From the NCBI RefSeq assembly GCF_050948215.1, contig NC_135149.1, positions 3,329,001-3,393,000 on the forward strand: a DNA stretch of 64,000 nucleotides, read 5' to 3'. A program made the position numbers and the translations under genes. Below, in pieces: positions 47,569-58,868 of this stretch. Within the stretch, counting starts at the first letter, position 1. Every line of letters starts with the position of its first letter. This DNA comes from Halictus rubicundus. Its lineage: Eukaryota; Arthropoda; Insecta; Hymenoptera; Halictidae. The notes beneath the pieces are model-generated. The model searched no databases. It saw only the letters and a program-made list of their open reading frames with translations, and was not told the origin of the DNA.

Positions 47569-48717
47569 TTACTGTTTCTCCTTGAGTCCGCCGAGGAGAG
47601 CGTGGCTCTCCATCGTCGCGCTGAGGTTGCTCAGGTTGCTGAGGTTCCCGAGGTTCCCGAGGTTACCGAGGTTGCCGAGATTCGGCTGGTGGGCGTAGTT
47701 CCTGATCTGATGGAGGCTGATCAGCTGGTTGGGGAACGAGGTGGCGTTCTGGTTGCTGGTCGTGCCGGACGTGACGCCGGACGACGAGGAGGCCGGCGAG
47801 GATTTCTGCGTCGTGTTGAACGCTTCGTAGAGGTACGGCCTGGAGGCGGGATGATGGCTGCCCGGGTAGTGTAGATGGTTCAACGGGTTCAGCGGGTGCT
47901 GCATCGAGGAGATCGAGTTGATCGAGATCGAGGAAATCGGCGTGAACGCCGAGCTGCTGTTCGGATGATGGTTGCCGCCCGGTTGTGGCGTCTGTTGCCT
48001 CGAGTCGTTCTCGATCGAGTCGGCCCGGTGACCGTGGCCGGGCAACAGCATCTCCGGGTTCTGGTTCTGATGGTAGTCGGTGTGATGATGGGGCAGTCGT
48101 TCGTGCAGATCCGAGATCACCGAGTCCGGGCTGACTTTCGGCCAGTAGTGGTCCTGATGGTGAGCGGCCATCGCGTGTATCGACGGCCTGAGACCGGTCC
48201 CGATGATCGGAGGTCTCTTGTCCGTTCTTTCCGCGTGCTTCTGCATGTGCTTCGCCAGATAGGTTTCCTGCGTGTAGCTCTTGCCGCAGTACTGGCAGAT
48301 GTGCGTCTTCAGGTGCTTCGATTCCTTGTGCTTCGGTATGTGCTCGAGCAGACTCGGCTCGTCGGAGAAGCACTTGTAGCAGGAGTTACACTTGTACGGC
48401 TTGTCGGTCTGGTGGCAACGGGAGTGGCTCTGTAGGTTGCTCAGCTGGCTGAACGCCTTCGTGCAGCCTGGATGCCGGCACTTGTACGGTTTGTCGCCGG
48501 TGTGCGTGCGGATGTGCTGCTGTAGGTGGCTCAGTTGGGTGAACTTCCGTTGGCAAATCTCGCAGCGGTACGGCTTGATGCCCAGGTGGATCCTGGTGTG
48601 CTGCGACAGGTACGAGGAGTTCGCGAACGCCTTCGAGCACTGGGTGCACTTGTACGGCTTCGCCTCGCGCATGTGGATCTGCGTGTGGAGCTGCAGGTCC
48701 GCCTTGCTACCGAAGAT
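47569..48717 (-). CDS. rn: Rotund/squeeze-type C2H2 zinc-finger factor, 3' terminal exon
   Basis: The exon begins after a CAG acceptor (48718-48720) in phase 0 and encodes the last 382 residues. It contains the C-terminal half of a first C2H2 finger (LQLHTQIH) and five full fingers at about residues 22-44, 50-72, 78-102 (with the longer CRHPGC spacing), 108-130 and 139-161. Their sequences (YKCTQCSKAFANSSYLSQH, YKCNSCYKCFSDEPSLLEH, HICQYCGKSYTQETYLAKH) are those of the insect Rotund/Squeeze, vertebrate ZNF362/384 and nematode LIN-29 family of nuclear transcription factors used in appendage, neuronal and developmental timing programs. The 220-aa tail is low-complexity, rich in His, Ser, Asn and Pro. 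The 5' exons were not located. I cannot separate rotund from squeeze orthology. Confidence 0.9.
   Translation of the reverse strand: MFGSKADLQLHTQIHMREAKPYKCTQCSKAFANSSYLSQHTRIHLGIKPYRCEICQRKFTQLSHLQQHIRTHTGDKPYKCRHPGCTKAFSQLSNLQSHSRCHQTDKPYKCNSCYKCFSDEPSLLEHIPKHKESKHLKTHICQYCGKSYTQETYLAKHMQKHAERTDKRPPIIGTGLRPSIHAMAAHHQDHYWPKVSPDSVISDLHERLPHHHTDYHQNQNPEMLLPGHGHRADSIENDSRQQTPQPGGNHHPNSSSAFTPISSISINSISSMQHPLNPLNHLHYPGSHHPASRPYLYEAFNTTQKSSPASSSSGVTSGTTSNQNATSFPNQLISLHQIRNYAHQPNLGNLGNLGNLGNLSNLSNLSATMESHALLGGLKEKQ
47621..47679 (-). repeat. Coding 9-nt minisatellite in the zinc-finger gene
   Basis: About seven in-frame 9-nt units encode NLG or NLS repeats near the C-terminus (LGNLGNLGNLGNLSNLSNL). 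Confidence 0.9.
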
Positions 48718-48719
48718 CT

Positions 48720-49448
48720 GAAAAACGGAAATCGGCACTCGGTCAGTCGAACGCTTCTCCACCACTCGCACCTACGTCTGCCCGCTTTTCCATTCATTCT
48801 CATTCGTCAACACTTTCAGCGCCAGCTCGAAAGCCTAAACAATTCCATAAAGTAAAAATCATTTGTTCGGGGAAATCAAAGTTTACCAAATTCCCTATAC
48901 TCGAGACATCAACGTTAAAATTCATTTATAAATCTGGACCACCAATTCGGTATCCCATTTCCGGGAGACGGGGCGCCCAAAGTGTTGATAAGAAAACGAA
49001 AATGGTACTACGTATGTGCACAAGTTCCACCTTACAGACGAATTCCACAGAAACTGGAGCGAGATACTCGGCTAGCAGGCTCGTTAGGGGATGCAGAAGG
49101 TAGACCGGTAGCCAGCGGTGCCGTGAGATAATAATTTAAAGGGACAGGATGCGGAGAGAATTAAATATCGAAGGTTTCGTGACGAAGACTCGTTTCGTAC
49201 CGGAGGAGCTCCACTTTGCACCAGTTCAAAAATACTAGCATTAAAGTACCAGCTCAATGATACCGGTATTGTTCTTATTAACTCTCGAACGACCAGTGCT
49301 GCGTCTCACCTGATCTCTTTAATATCTTAGCATCTAGTTTAAATTGCTATTTAGATTCAGTTCGGTAAAAGGATGGACTTTGATCTCAAAGTAACGGGTT
49401 CGAACGGGTCTATACCTATGACTGTCGTTCTTATTGAAATCATGATAA
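48720..49448. other. Probable intron of the zinc-finger gene
   Basis: This is the sequence upstream of the terminal exon acceptor. No further C2H2 exon is recognisable here. Confidence 0.45.
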
Positions 49449-49526
49449 TTAAGTCAGTGCAAAAGTCCGTGCCCGATTTCGTATCGAAAGGCAAAGAATC
49501 GGGCACGAACTTTTCCACTGACTTAA
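49449..49526. repeat. 78-nt near-perfect palindrome (mini mariner-like MITE)
   Basis: Two 30-nt arms (TTAAGTCAGTGCAAAAGTCC... and ...ACTTTTCCACTGACTTAA) are inverted copies with two mismatches, separated by about 18 nt. The ends contain TTAA/TA and the AGTGCAAAAGT motif is similar to some insect mariner termini. If transcribed, it would form a stable hairpin. Confidence 0.8.
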
Positions 49527-49938
49527 TATTATATCGGTCAGAAAATTTTCTAATAACTCCCAGGCCGCGAATCACGATGTTCGACGGTTGCCAGCAGCGT
49601 GTATAGTGATTGCAAAAAGCAGGGCGCCCGAGACGGTCGAGTTCGCGCCCCGAACAGCCGAATAACGTGGCGGATCGACAGGTGAAGGGGTTCCATCGTG
49701 TCTCGGTTCTCCTTCCAGAGCGTGCTCCGCTTCCTCTTTCCTCGGCGGCGAGGTTGTGCATGTGCGTGTGTGTCGGCGCATTAGCCGAGCGCCGCGGTAT
49801 ATTTATAAATAAATAAAATGTAAACGAGGATTGGCGGTAGCCGGAGCGTGTACGTGTAGAGGCGGGGAGAGGATGACCTTGTCTATCATGGCCTAGCCTC
49901 CAGGCATACCTGACTGACTGGCTTCGGCTACCGCATAG

Positions 49939-49941
<3 letters not shown>

Positions 49942-49982
<41 letters not shown>
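49942..49982. repeat. (CT)n microsatellite
   Basis: About 20 CT units. Confidence 0.95.
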
Positions 49983-49985
<3 letters not shown>

Positions 49986-50521
49986 CCTCGGTCTCCTTCT
50001 GTTCCCTCTTCCTCTCTTAATTCCCCTTCCCTTCTTTTTATTCCATCGTTCCTCCGCGTCTCGCGTTCTCCTCGCTCCTTTTTCGCTCGACTCGTGTCTC
50101 TCGGCTCTCTTTGTACGGTAGTCGGTCGTTCCTTCTCGGTCTAGGCAGCCTTAAATGCCTCCTTTTATTTCTCTCGGTCCTCTCTCGATCCTCTCGCGCG
50201 CCTCTTCTCTTCTCGTCCTCGGCAGCGAACGAACCAACGACGGAAGAGGAGCTCCACGATCGGCCACGATTCCTCGCGATTAACCGAGCTATCGATATCG
50301 ACTCCCGTGCCCGGCGCTCTAATTTGTCCGATCTCTAATTGATACCTCCAGAAGGAAACGCATTCCGCGTCGGAAACAAACTCGACGATTCCGCGAAAAC
50401 CGACTATACGAAAGGATCCCGAGCTGGACCAGTTCCCCCCGTGACTCTCCGGAACGGAATTCTTCGCTGAATCCTTTTCCAGAAGATGCCAAGTTTCGAT
50501 CGAATCGTGCCTCCGGGTTGA

Positions 50522-50905
50522 TAGACTGCGGACTCTTTACGCATTTACGAAAACCATGAATAGATCACACGCAAAATTGTGAAGACGTTGCAAAATATTT
50601 TCCTCGAAGGAGTAGACCATGCTCAAGGCTCTTAAATAATTCCGAAGAAAATAGAACGCGAAATAAAACATGTCTGCGTCTGTTGCAAAGAACAGGGAGC
50701 CGCTTAAGGATTTCTTTCTTCAATTATTGTACTGGTCTCTCGATTCTTTCAATCTACCCCGATGTTTCAAATTACAACTGATTTTTCTCATAAATCTACT
50801 GTTGAAAGAAAAAAGGAATATACTTTCATTTAACTTCGGTTTTTCACGGCTGCTAGCTGTCTCGGACAATTTTTATTCAATAGCTACAAAGATCCGCACA
50901 GTCTA
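50522..50905. mobile_element. MITE, TAGACTGCGGAT family, copy 3
   Basis: Starts TAGACTGCGGAC and ends GATCCGCACAGTCTA, inverted repeats with an extra CA on the right. It is 384 bp, longer than the other copies, and no 8-bp duplication is visible at the borders, so it is older or rearranged. Confidence 0.65.
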
Positions 50906-53900
50906 TTCATTAATAATCCTTCCGGTTCTCTAAAGCTTCCTTGACGAACACAAAGAAAGACGAGGAGAGACGAAGAAAAGGGCCGATGCAACGAGTAATT
51001 CATTCGAAATTGTGCCGAGAGTTCAAGATCCACGGCTAAATGCAGGACGACGGCGTTATGCCCGAGTAAAACGAAAGGACCACGAGGATATACAGGAGGA
51101 AGGATGCGAAGGCGTCGGTTTTCTGGCTGTGGTCTGTAGATCGTTACGTAAAACGATAGACTCCTTTCTTGGATCAACGCGACGCGACGGATCGGTCCGT
51201 GCCACGCCCCAGGATCGCAGATCGTAGAGCTACGATCGACGGCCTTCGAAGGATAACGCGCTCTTACACGGATGTCGATGATCCGATTCGTCGGCTCGCG
51301 TTCACGGCGGATCGACTCGACACTTTTAAGGGGTCTTCCTACTTCGAGACGCCGCTGGAAGAAGGGATTTCCTTTCATTGCATCTTCTTAACCCGCTAAG
51401 AGCCTTAACCCAGAGCGATTCCTCGATCGTAAACACGCTGACGCGATAAACGACCTGCGAAAATCATTCGACGCGATTTATCGACGCTTCAACCGCCCTG
51501 TGGAGCAATGTCAACAAACAGGATAGTGTTGGCAAGACAATCTGTTTCGCTGTCTCGAGTATCTTACAAGTTCGCCGCGAATCTAGATCGAGAGACTTGG
51601 GTAAGAAAATTGAGAAGAAGATGTTGTTCTGCGATACGATGAAGACATTTTAGACGAGAAAAAGTTTGCAAAGGATTGTACTAAAGTTCGAAGATGTTTG
51701 CCGTAATGCTCCGAGTATGCTTGGAAGTTGGTCGGTGATTAAGATCGAAAATGTTCAGCTGATATAGCAGCTGCAAAATCCTCGAGTATGATAGAACGCT
51801 CGGAGACACTGTAGCTCGAAGCTATCGGTTCCAAGTGGAAAATAAAATTGACAATTTTCAGGTAACGCGATGAAAGTTCCAAGTTCGAAGATGTTCGAAT
51901 GTTTGAGGTGGTCGCTCCGAAGATTGATTACGATTGCAACCGGGTGAAAAGTTTCCTGCAGCAGGAGTAGCGGAAAGTTCTATTTTTCAGAAGCCGTGTG
52001 CCGGTCCAGTCCGAAAGAAACCTGATTACAAATTAGGTCGAAGTCGTAGCAGCAGGATCGCGGAGTCGAGACGAAATTCGAGCGGATTGTCCTGCGAGAG
52101 AGAACGAACAACACACGGAGGCAGGGAGATAGACGAGAGAGAGAGAGGAAACTGTATGCCCGTGATTTGGACAACGATCTCCCGAGGCGGAACTATGCGG
52201 TTCCAGACCGTTACAAATTTACAACCGTTATGGCAATAATTTAGTCAAAGCTCGAGGGCTAGTTGTCCACCGCACCGGTTGGATCGGCAAACGAATTTCT
52301 CGCTGGGCGAAATATCCTCCGGTGGACTGGATCGGTTCCACGAATGATCGATGACGGGAGCATCGGACCGTTATGGCCACGGAACGCTACACCGGAAACC
52401 AGAGATTTCGACGAGGATCCTAGATCGCGGCGGGATCGAACGCCAGCTCTCGATACACACTCCCGACCGATCGAGGAACGAGACGAACCGAGCGGAACGA
52501 ATTAACGCGAGTGATCTGCGCGACGACATATTGTGCGGCTGTGCGGAAACGCTGCCTGCCACGCGGCCGACTCCACCGGAAACGCGTCAATTATTTCGCG
52601 TAGCGATCAACCAAGACGCAATTGTCTTCTCTACCGTTCTGTCTCGCACGTTTACTAATTACACCTTGCCCCTGGCGATTCTTCCACCGACCATCTACTT
52701 CTTCCTTCAAACTTCCTCGCGTTGAATGCGTTCTCTCTTGAAGGAACGAAGACAATCGAATCTTGAGCATCTTGTACTTCGATTGTGAAACGAACACTGA
52801 AATGGTTGGATTTAATTTTGAAGCAGGGACAAAGGTGTCCTATAACGATTCCTAGCATAATTCTCGAAAAGAATTTGATCTTGTCTTCGCGATCGATGTA
52901 GACAATTCGAATGTTAGCACTTCGTCTAGCCTAATAGGCTTTTCGACAATCCTGCTCCACCAAATGGAACCTGAAAAATCTTTTATGCAATAATCCCAAA
53001 CGAAATTGTTAGATTATTAAGAGCAAGTTTGCGGGCCACTTCTAAAAATTACTGAATACTCGTGGATAATGTGTTGGCAGAAAGAACGCTAAGAGGAGCA
53101 GAAAAATCGGCAAAGCGTCCGATGCGAGCGTGTACAAACGAGCCCGTGGAGCCCGACGCGTTAATTCCGAGTCCTGTCGCAACGGTTTCCTTGAACCCCA
53201 AGGATGCTGCGTCGAAAAAGTCGCGAGGCATAAAAATGTCGGAACAAAAGGCGTCCGAGAGAGCTGCCCGGCAGCCAGGAATAATTCGCCTGTCCCGTTA
53301 CCGGTTTCGCGAATCGCGCGAAGACGTTCGTTAAAACCAGCGATCGGCGTAGCTCTCGAGGCCGAGTCTATCGATCGCGGGATCCTTTTACTTCGTGATT
53401 TATTCGGCCCCGGTCGGGTTTGCGTGCGTCTTCAACAGCTGACTCGAGAGCCGGGAGAGCCAGCCAAGAGAAGAGTCCGCGTCCTTTAACGGTCCGGGGC
53501 CAGCCGTGTATTTTTTATTTCCTCCTTTCGAAACGCGTCCTTGCCGGTGTCAAGTTCGCACTTGAGGCCCGCGTAACGCGATCGCTCTCTCGCCCTCCCC
53601 TCCCCTCCCCTCCCCACCCCTCCCCTTCCATCTCTCTACTGGGCCCCGTCCGTGGAACGTTGCCTCTCTCTTTCGGGGCCCGCGAGACCAGCCAGCGATT
53701 AATCGGAGAGGATTAAGGAATCGAGCAGGAAATTCGTCTGGGACATGTTTCGATTCAAAGTCGTGGAGACGCTCGATCCTCTGGGCCCTTCACTTCCGGC
53801 ACAGCTTCCTCTCCCCGTCTTCATAAACGTCAACGTCCTTTCTGCTAACGAGGACCGAGACTTCTTTAGCTATTTAACACGTTCTGTGTCACGATTCTAC

Positions 53901-54041
53901 ATGTTTTGCGCAGGTGTCGCCCATTTTCATCCGTAGAAACGGTCTGAATAGATTGCAAGACAACATAGGAATTGATTTCCTCTTTTTATATAATTCTAAC
54001 CACTTAGAAGTGGTTCTCAACAGTAATTCTAAATCCTTTAA
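50906..54041. other. Gene-free stretch
   Basis: No supported gene. Short frames on both strands overlap without domain content. Confidence 0.4.
53592..53628. repeat. (CCCCT)n tract
   Basis: Repeated CCCCT units; the minus strand has regularly spaced G runs that could form a G-quadruplex. Confidence 0.85.
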
Positions 54042-54314
54042 CACTAGATTCGCGGGATCCTTTAACGCTAGATTTCTAATATATTTTTAATTTTGCGAAT
54101 ATTGAGATTGTAGAGATGAACCTACCAAGCGTTAACAGTATCTGGTAAATATTGCCTTATAAAAATAGCAACCATACATTTATTGAGATTGTCCGTAATT
54201 TTCGTTATAATAAACGCTTGGACAAGAAAATTTATTCACTATTGAATTGAATTTTTATAGTTTCAATAATTGTAAAATATAATACCGGTCATTTTGACCG
54301 TGGTAGGTTTAGTG
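54042..54314. mobile_element. TTAA-flanked MITE, CACTA(G/A)A.. family
   Basis: Starts CACTAGATT after TTAA (54038-54041) and its inverted right end reads CACTAAACCTACC before TTAA (54315-54318). A second set of possible ends (CGCTAGATTT near 54063 and a right end at about 54440, before TTAA 54441-54444) suggests a nested or duplicated structure. The internal GGTCATTTTGACC is palindromic. A related element is at 58652-58868. Confidence 0.5.
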
Positions 54315-54444
54315 TTAACAAATTGATTTCTTTGGGTACATATTATTGAAAATATTGCTACAAATTTTGACAGATACATTCGTGTTGTTTCTATAAAGTA
54401 ATGCAAGATAGTCATTTTTAGTGCTCCGTAAACCTAGTGTTAAA

Positions 54445-56149
54445 TGTTTCCACTGTTTTGAATTTGATGTATTCTTTTCAGGTCATAGATGAAAGATTAA
54501 AGCAACCGATCTATTGCATTCCGACCTACTAAAACTGTTTCAGAGGAAAAGAAATGTTTCAGTGGCTTCTCTATCTTGTAACAGACGCGGACAGCCTAAT
54601 CAATTGTAATGGATACACGCTTCTTATGGATATACAGATTTGATTGGGAATCAATGTTTTAATGTCTTCTCTCGAAAGCTTTGTAGTGTCCGTTCCCTAG
54701 AGGTGCAAAGGAGTTCTTTATCGCGAATGGAATTTGGAGGCTCGAGGAGAACGAGTCTCAATCAGAAATAGCCCGATGATTTCAGAGGATGCTGACGATT
54801 CTGGCGATATTCGCTAATTTACTATAACTGATTTATAGCTGTCGATCGCGCACCTGTATCCGTTCAGATGGTTATAATCTAACTAGTTGGGAATTAGAGA
54901 AATTAAACTTTGCTTCGCATTGATCAAAGTCAACGCGAATGTCCGGGATATTTATGGCATCTGAGACATTGAACGAGCTCCGTGATAAAATAGCGTTAAC
55001 GAAACAAATCTTTTAAATAATAGTCCTCGGAGAAATTATCGGTGTTCGCTGTTGGGCGCGAGTTGTTCATCCTCGGAAATAAAATCGCTGGCGTAATTGA
55101 AAAATTGATTACGAAATCTCGGTGGATTGCAGGTTTTTCGAAACTGCGAAATAATCGCCGGTAACGCGACGAGGTTTCAGCAATTCCGCAGCTTGTTTCC
55201 CCGTGTTCCTAGTCCAACGTATATTGTTCGCGCAGGGGAGAGACAAGATAATGATAATAATGATAGTAGTTTGTTGCATTGCGCTGTTAGAACAAGCCCC
55301 GCCATTATGAAAAATCCCGTTCGCTCGTAAATTCGAGCGCGGATAAGGGGACCGTAAACTAGCCAATTAACGCCGATTCCCCGCGACCGATAGAACCTTT
55401 ACTGCCGATCTAATTTCGTCGCGTCCCAGCCCTACGAGCCCTTCTCTCTTCCCCTCCCCCCCCCCTCTCTCCCTCTTTCGTTCTCTCTCTTCCTCTTTTC
55501 GCGAAAATCGTCCGCGCGGTTAATGCCACGCGCAATTACACGGTTATCGAAAACGTCGCGAGCCTCGCGACAGCAATCGCGTTTATTCGTTAATAAAATG
55601 TTATTGCTCTCGAGGGAATGGCTGCGCGAAACACGCTGCTCCCGGCCTGCCGGTCTTGCGAAAGATCAATCTTTCGACTACGGGCGGTTTATGCTTCCCC
55701 GAAAACCGTCAATCGATAGCACGGCCCCCTTGCCGACGTTACAGTTCCCTCGATTTTTCTATGACCACCTAAAAAGATCAACCTGTTTCGCTGGGCCAAT
55801 TAACTTGTCGTATTTCTCCTACTGCTCCTTTAATTATCCGCTTGTACGGGATGCTCCAACTGAAACGAGACCTAATTATTTTACCTAGTCGCGCCCGTCG
55901 TAACAGAAACGCCGCCTCGAATGGTCTCCTCCGAGCGAATCGCACGGGAAAAGATTTTAATGTTTCATTCGTTAATTTTGATTTTTTTCACTAACGAACT
56001 TCAGCAGCCAAGTTTACTGCGCTAGTTCGACTCTTCAAATATTATTTTCCCTCGACTGTTTAACTTAGTCTTAGTTTAATTTAGTCGATCTTTTCGATCA
56101 ATGCACACGAACGTCCAACTTCTTCGTTCGAGACATAGCGAAACATATA
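54445..56149. other. Gene-free stretch
   Basis: No supported gene, RNA or repeat with clear boundaries; a C/T-rich low-complexity stretch lies at about 55440-55500. Confidence 0.4.
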
Positions 56150-56650
56150 CAGGGTGAATTCGATAAAGCAGGACACCTAAATATCGCCGTTACTTTTCGT
56201 TGTACAAAAAAACTTCGTAGGACAAAGTTACACTGTCTGAAGGGCCACATATAACGGTGTAAGGGAAAACAAATTCAAGGTCATTTTTATGAGATTTCAA
56301 GGTTATCGATGTTTTTTTAAATGGAATGATATATTTCGTTAACGTAATGTTGTAGCTGACAAAATAACGGATTCATGCATGTAACACAATATGTCAATTC
56401 AACCCAGAAAAATGGTATAAATAAAATTCAACGTGTAAGATTCATTTGATGTATTTCTGTTACGCCAAATGTTCAAAAATACATCCCTGGACTTTTGTGG
56501 AGGACCGAAGCTGACCCTGCGACGACCCTTTGTTCTTTAATATAAATTCTTGATCGTTAATAAACCCTTTATACACATAACGCTGGAAAAGAATGCTTTC
56601 TGTTAAACGGGTTTTATCAGGGTTGGGAAAGATCAATTGACCGAGTTTAA

Positions 56651-56721
56651 CCCTTTGCACTCCAAAATTTTGTAAACACCTGTTAAATGTCGAGTCACAC
56701 TCGACGAAGGAGCGTAAAGGG
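56651..56721. mobile_element. Small TTAA-flanked MITE nested in the long-TIR element
   Basis: A 71-bp sequence, CCCTTTGCACTCC to GGAGCGTAAAGGG, bordered by TTAA (56647-56650 and 56722-56725). It inserted after the host transposon, giving a relative age order. Confidence 0.7.
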
Positions 56722-56778
56722 TTAATGGGTAAAAAATATTCTGGTTACCGGGTACCAAGGACTGTTGTGGTGTTGTTT

Positions 56779-56940
56779 TTATTCACGGAATTTATTTATC
56801 AAATTGGAGTAAACGAAAACTGATGGACAATTACGATTAGGAAATCGGTCCTTGTACAACAGTACGGCTTCTCTTAAACACTGTCGACTTTCTCCATAAA
56901 TGAAAATCATATCAATCTTATCTTCCTTCGAGTAACGCAT
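56779..56940 (-). pseudogene. DUF4817-type helix-turn-helix transposase fragment
   Basis: From the ATG at 56938-56940 the frame reads MRYSKEDKIDMIFIYGESRQ and continues with LYKDRFPNRNCPSVFVYSNL and INKFRE, then stops. This is the pattern of the N-terminal HTH (DUF4817-like) found in many insect transposon proteins: YS..EK.DM..IYGE followed by RFPNR..PS and FRE. Only about 53 residues of the family remain; the catalytic part is absent. The open frame extends upstream to 57072 without recognisable similarity. Confidence 0.75.
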
Positions 56941-57502
56941 TGTGAAACGTTCATCGATAAACTGATCGAGAAATCTTAGAAGTTGTGGAAATCTGACAGC
57001 AAGAAGGTCTTCTGAGTAATTAGTAGTGGATAAACACGATTCTGTACGAACGTATAGGTGAAGGTATATCATAATTGTCCTCCTGTCAACACCGAATCTG
57101 TTATTATGTTATGTATTGCGATACATTTGAATGTATAGCAGCTCAAGGGAATATTTTTGAACATTTGGCGTAACAGAAATACATCCAAATGAATCTTACA
57201 CGTTGAATTTTATTTATACCATTTTTCTGGGTTGAAGATCATTTGAAGGTCATATTGTGTTACATGCATGAATTCGTTATTTTGTCAGCTACAACATTAC
57301 GTTAACAAAAATATATCATTCCGTTTAAAAAAACATCGATAACCTTGAATTCTCATAAAAATGACCTTGAAATTTGTTTTCCCTTACACCGTTATATGTG
57401 GCCCTTCAAACAGTGCAACTTTGTCCTACGAAGTTTTTTTGTAGAACGAAAAGTAACGGAGATACATATTTAGGTGTCCTGCTTCATCGAATTCACCCTG
57501 TA

Positions 57503-58312
57503 TAGCATAAACATACAGCAAATATGACACGAAGGGGTTAAGTAACAATGCCTCACGTTATATTGTTTCGGGCGAATTCCTGGCGGAAGGAAGAAAAAGG
57601 AGGCAGCATTTTTGAGTTGCGTGGATCCTTTTAAGGAAGAAATTGGAGGCGCGGAGCCCGAAAAACGCGTAATTTATGGGAGAATAAAATCTGCCGATGA
57701 GGCAGTCTTCGTCCTCGTCGCACGAAATACTTTTCCCGGCGGCGAATTATGAACGGCTGATCGAGGATGAGCGATCACCAAGGTTCTTCTCGTAAATAAT
57801 CCCGGGTACCGATCGATGCAAATTACGCGGCACCGGTTGCAAATTTATACTTTTAATTGATAGGAGACTGGGGGAACGCGACCCTGAAGAGCCTCCTCAC
57901 GAAATCTCTCGGCGACGACGCCTCTCTCTTCCCGCTCGTGATAATTCGACGTCGATTACGGGCCAATTTCGTCGCGAGAGAGCGGGAGAGAGAAAGAGAA
58001 AAAGGAGAGAGGCAAAAGAAGAGAGCCGGAGAGCTCGAAGGATCGAAATTAACGAGCAACCACCGGCGATCGAAGAGAGAAACGATTGCTCGACTTTTCT
58101 CCAAACGAGAAACAACTCGGTCCTTTCGCTGCAAAACGGCCGGAACGGTCATCGAGTAATTATTTATTGCGAGTGGACACGGCCCGGACGCGTTTAATTG
58201 CGCTTTAATGGCGGAACGTCGTCGAATCTGGCTCGGTATTGCTCGAGATGTAACTCGATTAAAGGGGCAGCCCGCGGATTAAATGGATCTCTTTCGGAAA
58301 AGAAGCACACTG

Positions 58313-58313
<1 letters not shown>
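57503..58313. other. Gene-free stretch
   Basis: No supported gene; GA-rich sequence around 57975-58025 produces charged frames on both strands. Confidence 0.4.

Positions 58314-58368
<55 letters not shown>
58314..58368. repeat. (CT)n microsatellite
   Basis: About 27 CT units. Confidence 0.95.
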
Positions 58369-58370
<2 letters not shown>

Positions 58371-58651
58371 CTTTCCGCCATAACAATTTTGCGAATCGTT
58401 GCATCTTTAACGATTTAATCGGTCCCCTGTCACGGTTGAAAAATTCATTTACGTTACCACATGATTCGGACTCGACGATCCTGGTCTCGTCAGGACTTAT
58501 AAAACTTGCAACGATTAATCCTGCCCAGGCCGGATGCGAATCGTTGGACTTCGGAGTTTATGCATTTATTAAAACTACTTTGGAATACCAATTTATATGT
58601 TATTACCGATTTAGTTAAATTACCAAAGAAAGCAACCATCTATTCTGTTAA

Positions 58652-58868
58652 CACTAGAACTACCGAGCCCCAAACGTGACTTAGACTTATCTCTTTGTAA
58701 TAACAGCAAGATTGAATTTGCTCAGGTTTCGTACGATTTTTATGGTAACACGTACTCCAAAGAAGAGATATATTCAAAAATTTCTCGTGAAAACGTTTTC
58801 ATAGTTTCACTAATCGTGACAGAAAAAATCATCCATCAGTCATTTTGACTGGTTCGATAGTTCTAGCG
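58652..58868. mobile_element. TTAA-flanked MITE (217 bp)
   Basis: Ends CACTAGAACTACCGAGCC and, reverse complemented, CGCTAGAACTATCGAACC, bordered by TTAA (58648-58651 and 58869-58872). The CATTTTGAC motif near the right end is shared with the element at 54042-54314. Confidence 0.78.

Larger units (their letters stand above)
56150..57500. mobile_element. DNA transposon with long terminal inverted repeats (1351 bp)
   Basis: The tips are CAGGGTGAATTCGATAAAGC and its inverse, bordered by TA (56148-56149 and 57501-57502). The inverted arms are about 330-350 bp (56150 to about 56481 and about 57152 to 57500) and remain highly similar. The interior carries a minus-strand remnant of a transposase-type helix-turn-helix protein and a small nested TTAA element at 56651-56721. 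Confidence 0.88.

Noticed and set aside
47663..48435. Long frames of 236 codons (minus) and 186 codons (plus) across the zinc-finger exon
   Set aside because: They are shadows of the C2H2 frame, which has clear family identity.
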